From: Clostridiales bacterium
Lineage (GTDB): Bacteria > Bacillota > Clostridia > Lachnospirales > WQUN01
Direction: 5' to 3'
Length of the DNA: 5,705 nucleotides
NCBI GenBank assembly: GCA_031289625.1
Contig: JAITPB010000202.1
Span: 1 to 5,705 of the forward strand
Shown: positions 1 through 5,287 of the stretch, in pieces
How the letters are laid out: every line of letters begins with the position of its first letter
How positions within the stretch are numbered: position 1 is the first letter of the stretch
The notes under the pieces: generated by a model
What the model was told of the DNA's origin: nothing
Seen by the model: the letters and a program-made list of their open reading frames with translations, nothing else
Databases searched by the model: none
Translations under genes and position numbers: made by a program

Positions 1-205
1 CACCATTGAATTATGTAATAAGATCAGATTTTATGGACTCATCGTTGATGCCTTACCTCTCTCTGATGCCTGTCCATTTCTCTCACAATGCTTATAAAGC
101 CGGACTTTCTTTTTGAAACTCTCTGTCCATATAGAACGTTTACATTCTACTACAATTGGAGAATTTTGTATAGGGAAAAAACTTTAGCTTCTTCCCCACT
201 GTTTT
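1..205. other. Non-coding stretch with no recognisable gene
   Basis: AT-rich sequence with no reading frame that looks like a protein on either strand and no convincing ribosome binding site. A forward frame opening at 88 gives a 75-residue product rich in Phe, Leu and Tyr that resembles no family I know, and it runs across the minus-strand recombinase remnant. Short words recur, such as CTGTCCAT near 70 and 125 and GATGCCT near 48 and 64, but they form no ordered array. No clear terminator hairpin is visible for a gene to the left. It is probably intergenic sequence or decayed mobile-element DNA lying downstream of the recombinase remnant. Confidence 0.5.
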
Positions 206-452
206 CTAATTTTTTCTTATTAATGACAAAAATATTTTATGATGGATGTCAAACTGCCGCGCGCCTTCTTTCGCTGATATTTCCCCGCCCTCCCATTCTT
301 TATTTTCTTTTGTAATAATCCGCCACTGCGTTCCAATTTCCTGATAATCTTCTGCCAAGCCTGTCGATGGATTGGATCACGAGAAATCTCCCGGCGCGTT
401 TTAACATACCGAGGGATTTCTTCTTGCTCAAAAATATTTTCTCAAACTCAAC
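206..452 (-). pseudogene. Degenerate serine recombinase (resolvase family), frameshifted and internally deleted
   Basis: Read on the minus strand, this is the remnant of a small serine site-specific recombinase, an enzyme class that cuts and rejoins DNA through a Ser-linked intermediate. One frame (452 to 351) reads through a stretch resembling the family's EKNIF region, then MLKRAG, LVIQ and SIDRLGR, the hallmark catalytic-domain motif. One extra base at 350 shifts the frame. The next frame (349 to 206) continues with DYQEIGTQWRIITKE, the usual sequence after DRLGR, then jumps to EWEGGEISAKEGARQ and a helix ending in a TAG at 206-208. That last part matches the C-terminal helix-turn-helix (W-x-x-G-E-I-[ST]-A-x-E-A). 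Roughly 70-80 residues between the two blocks are missing, as is the N-terminal part with the catalytic Ser. It cannot make an active enzyme. It is probably a relic of a transposon or integrated element. Family assignment is by motif memory, not a search. Confidence 0.72.
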
Positions 453-579
453 TCGCTTTTTTGTTCAGATGTTCCGCGCATGTCATCGCAGCGTTTGCAG
501 CGGCGGATTTGGTCTGCGATAGCCGATGGAGCGCTCCCGTTCCTCATCGCTGGAAAAACTGTGAAAAAGCCATGAAAAT
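453..579. other. Unassigned sequence between recombinase remnant and operon promoter
   Basis: No gene is supported here. On the minus strand a 39-codon frame (547 to 428) contains a CKRC motif followed by GTSEQKSEL. The latter vaguely resembles the [ST]xxEQNxxRQ segment near the N-terminus of serine recombinases, so the pseudogene may extend to about 485 in yet another frame. The remaining part may be decayed DNA from the same element. Neither reading is strong. Confidence 0.35.
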
Positions 580-608
580 TTGACGCGATTCATTTATTTC
601 GATATAAT
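580..608 (+). promoter_or_regulatory. Sigma-A promoter of the yicC-remA-gmk-rpoZ-priA-def operon
   Basis: The -35 box TTGACG (580-585) and a perfect -10 box TATAAT (603-608) are separated by exactly 17 bp, the optimum for the housekeeping sigma factor. Only the last base of the -35 differs from TTGACA. Transcription should begin near 615, giving a leader of about 50 nt before yicC. No operator-like palindrome overlaps the boxes, so expression is probably constitutive and strong. Confidence 0.85.
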
Positions 609-664
609 GGGCGATAAAGATTCGGCGCGTGCGCTGACTGGCTGAAAAGCTGAAAGGATGGAGT

Positions 665-1555
665 ATGATGCGCAGTATGACCGGTTATGGCAGGAGCGAA
701 CGCGTTCTCTATAATAGGAAATTTTCCGTTGAAATCCGATCTGTTAATCATCGCTATCAGGATCTGACCATCAAAACGCCCTGGATGCTGAACGCCTTTG
801 AGGAACGCGTCCGCAAAATCGCCGCGCAGGCCGTGTCCCGCGGCAAAATCACTCTCTATATCACCATGGAAACGTTTTCCCAAGAGGATATTCAAATCAC
901 GCTGAATACGGCTGTGGCGGATGCGTATGTGGAGCAGTTGCGCGCGCTGATCCAGCGTTACGCGCTTGACTCCGATATCAGGCTGTCGGACTTGATCCAA
1001 TTCCCAGATATTCTGATGGCGGAGAAAAACCTGACTGATGAAAAAATACAAACAGAAATATGGGAAGCTTTGCATTTAACGCTGCAGGACGCACTGCATC
1101 AGTTTACAGCCATGCGCGCCGCGGAAGGGTGGGCCTTGCGCGAGGATCTGTCCAAAAAGCGCGCCGCTATCATTGATTTACTGGAAAAAATCAAAAAACG
1201 CGCGCCGTTTGTCGCGCCGGAGTACGGCGTAAAACTGAAAGAGCGTCTGGCAGAGGCGCCGCAATTGTCCTGCGTTTTAGACGAGACGCGCCTGCTGCAA
1301 GAAATTATAATCATGGCGGATAAGGCTTGTATTGATGAAGAAATAATACGCCTGGAAAGCCACTTGGATCAGTTGGCTGAAATTATGGAGGCAGACGGCT
1401 CTGTAGGCCGCAAACTGGATTTTTTGGTTCAGGAGATGAACCGCGAGGCGAATACCATCGGATCTAAATCCAACGATTTGGAAATTACCCGCACTGTCGT
1501 GGATCTCAAAAGCGAAGTGGAAAAAATTCGGGAGCAGGTGCAGAACATTGAGTAA
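665..1555 (+). CDS. yicC: YicC/YloC family endoribonuclease
   Basis: A 296-residue cytoplasmic protein of the YicC family (B. subtilis YloC), close to the usual 285-295 residues. Members have been reported as endoribonucleases; in E. coli YicC has been linked to small-RNA turnover. The N-terminal domain opens with the signature RSMTGYGR (residues 3-10), followed by SVEIRSVNHRY (21-31). The C-terminal DUF1732 domain carries the most conserved block of the family: VGRKLDFLVQEMNREANTIG (247-266), then SKSND and a final helix ending KIREQVQNIE. A charged helical middle (about 125-200) links the two. Two adjacent ATG codons (665, 668) could start it; AAAGGA at 653-658 suits either, and 665 is taken here. 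It is the first gene after the promoter, and its stop overlaps the remA start. The identity is secure; the natural RNA target here is unknown. Confidence 0.95.
   Translation: MMRSMTGYGRSERVLYNRKFSVEIRSVNHRYQDLTIKTPWMLNAFEERVRKIAAQAVSRGKITLYITMETFSQEDIQITLNTAVADAYVEQLRALIQRYALDSDIRLSDLIQFPDILMAEKNLTDEKIQTEIWEALHLTLQDALHQFTAMRAAEGWALREDLSKKRAAIIDLLEKIKKRAPFVAPEYGVKLKERLAEAPQLSCVLDETRLLQEIIIMADKACIDEEIIRLESHLDQLAEIMEADGSVGRKLDFLVQEMNREANTIGSKSNDLEITRTVVDLKSEVEKIREQVQNIE
1536..1540 (+). promoter_or_regulatory. Ribosome binding site deciding the TTG start of remA
   Basis: AGGTG lies 7 nt upstream of the TTG at 1548, inside the end of yicC. No ATG or GTG is available in frame before the conserved INIGFGN block, so this site supports initiation at TTG. 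The overlap of start and yicC stop (TTGAGTAA) suggests translational coupling. Confidence 0.55.
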
Positions 1556-1970
1556 TCAATATAAATTGATCAACATAGGGTTCGGCAATATTGTTCTGGC
1601 CAATCGCATCGTCGCATTGGTGAGCAACGACTCGGCGCCCATCAAAAGAATCATTCAGGAAGCGCGTGAAAAGGGTATGCTGATCGACGCCACTTACGGC
1701 AGGCGAACCAGAGCTGTCATCATTACAGACAGCGGTTACATCGTTCTCTCCTCCATCCACCCCGAAACCGTGGCCAACCGCATTGTCTCCAAAGAGAATG
1801 GGGAACCGCCCGGAGGATACCCCGGAAGCAGCGAACCGGAGCATTTTTTAGCAGAAGAGGATGCAGCCGAAAAGGATCCAATCCAAAAGGATCCAATCCA
1901 AAAGGATCTAATCCAAAAGGATCCAATCCAAAAGGATCCAATCCAAAAGGATAAAACCGAAAACGATTGA
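1548..1970 (+). CDS. remA: RemA-family DNA-binding regulator with a repeat-bearing C-terminal extension
   Basis: Residues 1-79 match RemA (DUF370; B. subtilis YlzA): INIGFGNIVLANR (8-20), SAPIKR (29-34), GMLIDATYGRRTRAVII (43-59), and HPETVANRI (71-79). B. subtilis RemA forms a ring-shaped octamer that binds DNA and activates biofilm-matrix and osmoprotection genes. The arginines around GRRTR (52, 53, 55) and R20 fall at the positions conserved for DNA contact. Normal members are about 85-95 residues; this one is 140. The extra part is a Gly/Pro/Glu-rich linker (80-108) and then five KDPIQ pentapeptides (109-133, the third being KDLIQ) ending KDKTEND. The tail is hydrophilic, with nearly balanced Lys and Asp, and looks disordered. 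The start is TTG, overlapping the yicC stop. The core identity is sure; the role of the tail is unknown, and whether this organism uses RemA for biofilm control cannot be told. Confidence 0.93.
   Translation: MSNQYKLINIGFGNIVLANRIVALVSNDSAPIKRIIQEAREKGMLIDATYGRRTRAVIITDSGYIVLSSIHPETVANRIVSKENGEPPGGYPGSSEPEHFLAEEDAAEKDPIQKDPIQKDLIQKDPIQKDPIQKDKTEND
1871..1952 (+). repeat. 15-bp in-frame tandem repeat (5 full copies plus a partial) in the 3' end of remA
   Basis: The unit AAAGGATCCAATCCA occurs at 1871, 1886, 1901, 1916 and 1931, followed by a 7-base partial copy at 1946-1952. Only one base differs across the 75 bp (T at 1909, changing Pro to Leu). Each unit encodes KDPIQ, carries a GATC, and contains GGAT and ATCC arms around a 3-nt loop. 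Near-identity at synonymous positions points to recent slippage or unequal exchange. Copy-number change would alter tail length without shifting the frame. Confidence 0.95.
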
Positions 1971-2034
1971 AACCTGTTTTTTATGGAAAAAATAGTGGAT
2001 ATATACGCCAAAGAAAGGGGGGCGCGCGGCCGCG

Positions 2035-2634
2035 ATGAAGGGTATGCTGGTCATTATTTCAGGCCCATCCGGTTCTGGAAAGGGAACAGTTGTGCAAAAG
2101 CTGGATCCGGAAAGAAATTACGCGCTTTCAATCTCGGTGACGACCCGTCTGCCGCGAGAGAGCGAAGTGGAGGGAAGGGACTATTTCTTCCGCACGCCGG
2201 AGCGGTTCGCGCGTATGCGCGAAGAAAACGAACTATTGGAGCATGCTGTTTATTGTGGTCATTATTATGGGACGCCCCGCTACTATGTCGAGGAGCAGAT
2301 TGAAAAAGGCAAGGCCGTCGTCCTCGAAATAGAAGTGAACGGCGCGCTGCAAGTGAGGGAAAAATTTCAGGAAACCGTGCTGATTTTTTTAATGCCTCCC
2401 ACACTGGAAGAATTGTCCCGCAGACTGATCCAACGCAACACTGAAGAGGCGGGCGTTATTGAGGACAGGTTGAGGCGCGCTAGAGAAGAGATTAAGCTTG
2501 TGGAAAAATATGATTATCTGGTGATCAACGACAAGGTAGACGACGCGGTGAACTGTATCAATACCATCGTGGAAGCGGAATTCTTAAAGCCGCCGCGAAA
2601 CCGTGACGCCATTCTTCATTTTAAGGGGCAGTGA
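2035..2634 (+). CDS. gmk: Guanylate kinase
   Basis: A cytoplasmic 199-residue enzyme, the normal size, that converts GMP and ATP to GDP and ADP, an essential step in GTP and dGTP supply. The P-loop GPSGSGKGT (10-18) is intact. The GMP-binding part follows: SVTTRLPRESEVEGRDYFF (34-52), with R38 and R41 in the phosphate-contacting positions, then E70 and the GHYYGTP segment (75-81) and LEIEVNGALQV (97-107). The lid appears as RRLIQRNTEEAGVIEDRLRRAREE (129-152), and YDYLVIND (159-166) is typical of the C-terminal part. The start at 2035 is the first in-frame start after a stop at 1993. A purine-rich AAAGGGGGG (2014-2022) precedes it at a rather long distance of about 12-14 nt, and ATG 2044 (Met4) is the only near alternative. 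It lies 64 bp after remA and 1 bp before rpoZ. In Firmicutes this enzyme is a known target of (p)ppGpp inhibition. Confidence 0.97.
   Translation: MKGMLVIISGPSGSGKGTVVQKLDPERNYALSISVTTRLPRESEVEGRDYFFRTPERFARMREENELLEHAVYCGHYYGTPRYYVEEQIEKGKAVVLEIEVNGALQVREKFQETVLIFLMPPTLEELSRRLIQRNTEEAGVIEDRLRRAREEIKLVEKYDYLVINDKVDDAVNCINTIVEAEFLKPPRNRDAILHFKGQ
2623..2628 (+). promoter_or_regulatory. Ribosome binding site fixing the rpoZ start at 2636
   Basis: AAGGGG sits 7 nt before ATG 2636, inside the last codons of gmk. It favours 2636 over the in-frame GTG at 2603, which would add 11 residues (MTPFFILRGSD) that are only gmk sequence read out of frame and are not part of the omega family. Confidence 0.75.
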
Positions 2635-2635
2635 T

Positions 2636-3214
2636 ATGCTAAGACCGTCTTATTCTGAACTGATGGAAAAATTAAACAAAGATAAAAAGGTGGACAGCCA
2701 GATTACCAGCCGCTATACCATCGTCATGGCGGTCTCCAAACGCGCGCGCCAGATCATAGACGGCGCCAATCCGCTGACATACGCGCCGGCGGACAAAGCC
2801 GTTTCCATCGCGATCAAAGAATTGTCGGAAGGGAAGCTTTTGATCACGATCGATCCGGAAGCCCTGGAAAACACTTCGGAAAGGACGGCCCTTTATTATC
2901 AAGGGATTACCTCTGTTTCCAAAGACGATCTGCGGGAAGATTTTAAAGACAAATACGACTCCGGCGAAGACAGCGCTGATTACCCGGAGGAAATCTACGA
3001 GGAAGACGGTTATAAAAAAGCCCCTTACGGCAAATCGAAAAAACCGCCGGAAGAAGATCCCGATGAAGATTTAGAAGAAGATCCGGAAGAAGACCCCGAT
3101 GAAGATCCGGATGAAAATCCGGATGAAAATCCGGAAGAAGATTTACAGGAAGGCGTAGGCGGCAAAAAGAAGCGTTTAAAAAATTATCCGGACGATGACT
3201 TTGCGCATGAGTGA
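2636..3214 (+). CDS. rpoZ: RNA polymerase omega subunit with a long acidic C-terminal tail
   Basis: Omega is the small subunit that chaperones beta' into RNA polymerase. Residues 1-72 match the family: MLRPSYSELMEKL, then SRYTIVMAVSKRARQI (25-40), NPLTY (45-49), KAVSIAIKEL (54-63) and EGKLLI (65-70). Typical omegas are about 65-90 residues; this one is 192. From about residue 95 the sequence becomes strongly acidic. Eight tetrapeptides of the form (E/D)E(D/N)(P/L) occupy 139-170, followed by a short basic patch, KKKRLKN (177-183), and an acidic end, PDDDFAHE. The tail is probably disordered; I know no domain matching it. The start is fixed by AAGGGG 7 nt upstream. The gene begins 1 bp after gmk, and its 3' end overlaps priA. 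Its core identity is confident from both sequence and position after gmk; tail function is unknown. Confidence 0.92.
   Translation: MLRPSYSELMEKLNKDKKVDSQITSRYTIVMAVSKRARQIIDGANPLTYAPADKAVSIAIKELSEGKLLITIDPEALENTSERTALYYQGITSVSKDDLREDFKDKYDSGEDSADYPEEIYEEDGYKKAPYGKSKKPPEEDPDEDLEEDPEEDPDEDPDENPDENPEEDLQEGVGGKKKRLKNYPDDDFAHE
3050..3145 (+). repeat. 12-bp in-frame degenerate tandem repeat (8 units) in rpoZ
   Basis: Eight consecutive 12-base units start at 3050 and encode EEDP, DEDL, EEDP, EEDP, DEDP, DENP, DENP and EEDL. The common form is GA(A/T)GAAGATCC(G/C). The copies differ at one to four positions, so the array is older or more diverged than the one in remA. The period is a multiple of three, so gain or loss of units keeps the frame and changes only the length of the acidic tail. 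Confidence 0.85.
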
Positions 3215-5258
3215 CTTCAAGGCGAGCTACGCGGACGTGATTCTGTCTATCCCGCAGAAACAGATCGATCGGGCGTTTCAGTACCGCGTCCCGGACAATC
3301 TGCAGGACAGAATACAGACGGGTATGCGGGCGCTCGTTCCGTTCGGCCCGGGCGGCAAACAATACGAAGCGACTGTCGTCGGCTTAACGGACACGGCTCA
3401 AATCAGCGCGGACAAACTGAAAAGCCTTCTGGATCTGATCGGCGACGAGCCGGTGTTCACGGCGGAAATGCTGGCTCTGACGCACTGGATGCGGGACAAA
3501 TATTACACGACCTATGCAGATTGCTTAAAGTGCGTCCAGCCCGCGGGCATACAATTAAAAAGAAAGACGCGCCGGGACAAAACGCCCGTGGCGGCCGCGC
3601 CGTGGCAAGCGGCGGCAGCGCCCCGGCTCACGCATGAGCAGGAACGCGCGCTGGCCTTTATTCTGGAAAAAATAGATAATATCCCTCAGACAGAAGCGCC
3701 GCCCCGGCCTATATTGATACACGGCGTCACGGGCAGCGGCAAAACGGAAATATATCTGCGCCTGATTGAAGCCGCGCTGCGCAAGGGCAGACAGGCCATC
3801 GTGCTTGTGCCGGAAATCGCTTTGACGCCGCAGACGGTTTCGGTGTTCGTAAGCCGCTTGGGAGACGCCGTAACCGTAACGCACAGCCGCCTCAGCCAGG
3901 GTGAAAGATATGAGCAATGGAAAAAAGCCAGAGACGGCCAGGCGTCGGTGATGATAGGCCCGCGCTCGGCTATTTTTGCGCCGTTTCCGAAACTTGGCGT
4001 TATCATCATCGACGAGGAACACGAGCATACATACAAATCTGAAAGCTCGCCCAAATATTCCGCCAGGGAAGTCGCCGTGGAGCGGGGCCGGATCACAGGC
4101 GCCGCCGTGGTGCTGGGTTCCGCGACGCCCAGCCTCACGACGTATTACCAGGCGGAAAGCCGTTTGATCGATAAAGTCGTTTTGCGGGAGCGCGTCAACC
4201 AAACGCCGCCGGAGGTTTCCATTGTCGATATGCGGCTGGAATTGGCCAGAGGCAACCGATCGATTTTCAGCATGAACCTTCAAAAAGCGCTGACGGAAAA
4301 TATTCAGGCCAAAAAACAGAGCATTTTATTTTTAAATCGGCGCGGCCATTCTACCTTTGTCTCCTGCCGGAACTGCGGCGAGGTACTCAAATGTGACAAT
4401 TGCAGCGTGAACTATACGTATCACATCGCCAGCGATACGCTCATCTGCCACTACTGTGGAAAAAAAGCGCCCCGGCCCGATCTCTGCCCGACCTGCGGCT
4501 CCAAATACATCAAATTTTTCGGCGTGGGGACGCAAAAAGTGGAGGAAGAAGCGCTAAAATTATTTCCCCAGGAGACGGTAATCCGCATGGATCTGGATAC
4601 CACCAAAGGCAAACGCGGCCATGAAAAGCTGCTGAACGCGTTTCGGCGGGGCGAGGCTTCGATACTGATCGGCACGCAGATGATTGCCAAAGGTTTGGAT
4701 TTTCCCAATGTCACGCTGGTCGGCGTGATCGCGGCGGATGTTTCATTGAATAACGGCGATTTTCGCGCAGGGGAAACGACGTTTCAACTGCTGACGCAGG
4801 TGGCGGGCCGGGCGGGCCGGGCGCAGGATCCAGGCCGGGTTTTTATCCAGACGTATTCGCCGGATCATTACAGCGTGGTCTATGCGAAAGAGCAGAACTA
4901 CGAGGCTTTTTACGCGCACGAAATCGCCCTGCGCAGACAGATGGTCTATCCGCCTTTCAGCCATATCTTCAGTGTGCTGCTGTCCGGAGAGAGTGAGAAA
5001 CAGATCATCCAGCTGCTGCATGGCTTATTGCATATTTTGAAAGCCAGCGGCCGCGGAGGGCTTTTTGAGTTTTTGGGCCCCGCGCCCGCCCAAATCGTTA
5101 AGATAAACAACCGGTATCGCTGGAAGCTGCTGATCAAAGGCGAGGACGAAGACAGTTTAAAAAAGTTTATGATGGATTGTGTGGGACAATGGCAGACACA
5201 GCATGAAATGGCGAATGTCACGCGCCAATTGACCATGGATCCCAGCATGATGGAGTGA
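3207..5258 (+). CDS. priA: Primosomal protein N' (PriA), replication-restart helicase, without a visible winged-helix domain
   Basis: PriA recognises stalled forks and D-loops and starts reloading of the replicative helicase. Numbering is from ATG 3207 (683 residues). The N-terminal 3'-DNA-binding domain (about 5-112) holds YADVILSIP, DRAFQYRVPD and GMRALVPFGP. The helicase core starts near LTHEQERAL (141): Walker A GVTGSGKT (173-180), DEEH (269-272), GSATPS (304-309), FLNRRGHS (375-382), GTQMIAKGLDFPNV (489-502) and QVAGRAGR (531-538). All eight zinc-binding cysteines are present (387, 390, 396, 399, 414, 417, 427, 430). Between domains there is only a Lys/Arg then Ala/Pro-rich linker (about 117-140), where family members usually have a winged helix. 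ATG 3195 would add four residues; neither start has a good ribosome binding site. 3207 overlaps the rpoZ stop (ATGAGTGA), suggesting coupling, and suits the family N-terminus. Function as a helicase is confident. Confidence 0.95.
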   Translation: MSDFKASYADVILSIPQKQIDRAFQYRVPDNLQDRIQTGMRALVPFGPGGKQYEATVVGLTDTAQISADKLKSLLDLIGDEPVFTAEMLALTHWMRDKYYTTYADCLKCVQPAGIQLKRKTRRDKTPVAAAPWQAAAAPRLTHEQERALAFILEKIDNIPQTEAPPRPILIHGVTGSGKTEIYLRLIEAALRKGRQAIVLVPEIALTPQTVSVFVSRLGDAVTVTHSRLSQGERYEQWKKARDGQASVMIGPRSAIFAPFPKLGVIIIDEEHEHTYKSESSPKYSAREVAVERGRITGAAVVLGSATPSLTTYYQAESRLIDKVVLRERVNQTPPEVSIVDMRLELARGNRSIFSMNLQKALTENIQAKKQSILFLNRRGHSTFVSCRNCGEVLKCDNCSVNYTYHIASDTLICHYCGKKAPRPDLCPTCGSKYIKFFGVGTQKVEEEALKLFPQETVIRMDLDTTKGKRGHEKLLNAFRRGEASILIGTQMIAKGLDFPNVTLVGVIAADVSLNNGDFRAGETTFQLLTQVAGRAGRAQDPGRVFIQTYSPDHYSVVYAKEQNYEAFYAHEIALRRQMVYPPFSHIFSVLLSGESEKQIIQLLHGLLHILKASGRGGLFEFLGPAPAQIVKINNRYRWKLLIKGEDEDSLKKFMMDCVGQWQTQHEMANVTRQLTMDPSMME

Positions 5259-5269
5259 ATTTCTGATGC

Positions 5270-5278
5270 AAGGGGAGG
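5270..5278 (+). promoter_or_regulatory. Strong ribosome binding site of def
   Basis: AAGGGGAGG lies 9 nt before ATG 5288, close to the ideal Shine-Dalgarno sequence. ATG 5284 is nearer but is in another frame, so the site supports 5288 as the def start. It sits in the 29-bp gap after priA, where no terminator is visible. Confidence 0.8.
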
Positions 5279-5287
5279 CGGACATGT

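Noticed and set aside
88..315. Forward 75-codon open frame
   Set aside because: No ribosome binding site, composition dominated by Phe, Leu and Tyr, no known family, and it lies antisense to the recombinase remnant.
609..664. Riboswitch or attenuator in the yicC leader
   Set aside because: The leader is only about 50 nt, with no stable hairpin or T-run; a short CTGAAAAG/CTGAAAGG duplication is all that is visible.
590..1075. Minus-strand 161-codon open frame opposite yicC
   Set aside because: Fully antisense to a clear yicC gene and covering the promoter; the sequence resembles no family.
1871..1952. CRISPR-like array
   Set aside because: Units are 15 bp, directly abutting with no spacers, and inside a coding frame.
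1967..2005. Possible internal promoter before gmk (TTGAAA with AT-rich sequence downstream)
   Set aside because: No -10 box at a suitable distance: 17-18 bp downstream is AAATAG or AATAGT, and TATATA at 2000 is 27 bp away.
1723..2011. Minus-strand frames with DPFGL or IGSFW repeats opposite remA
   Set aside because: They are the KDPIQ-encoding repeat read on the other strand; a 15-bp repeat stays open in most frames.
1983..2303. Forward 106-codon frame starting between remA and gmk
   Set aside because: Overlaps most of the first half of gmk in another frame and shows no family resemblance.
2603..2635. GTG start giving an N-terminally longer omega subunit
   Set aside because: The added residues are gmk sequence out of frame; ATG 2636 has a good ribosome binding site and fits the family.
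3555..4283. Minus-strand 242-codon open frame opposite priA
   Set aside because: Antisense to conserved helicase motifs; rich in Arg, His and Ala as expected for a shadow frame in GC-rich coding sequence.
4800..4822. Tandem GC-rich 9-bp repeat
   Set aside because: It encodes the conserved AGRAGR of helicase motif VI, so codon repetition explains it.
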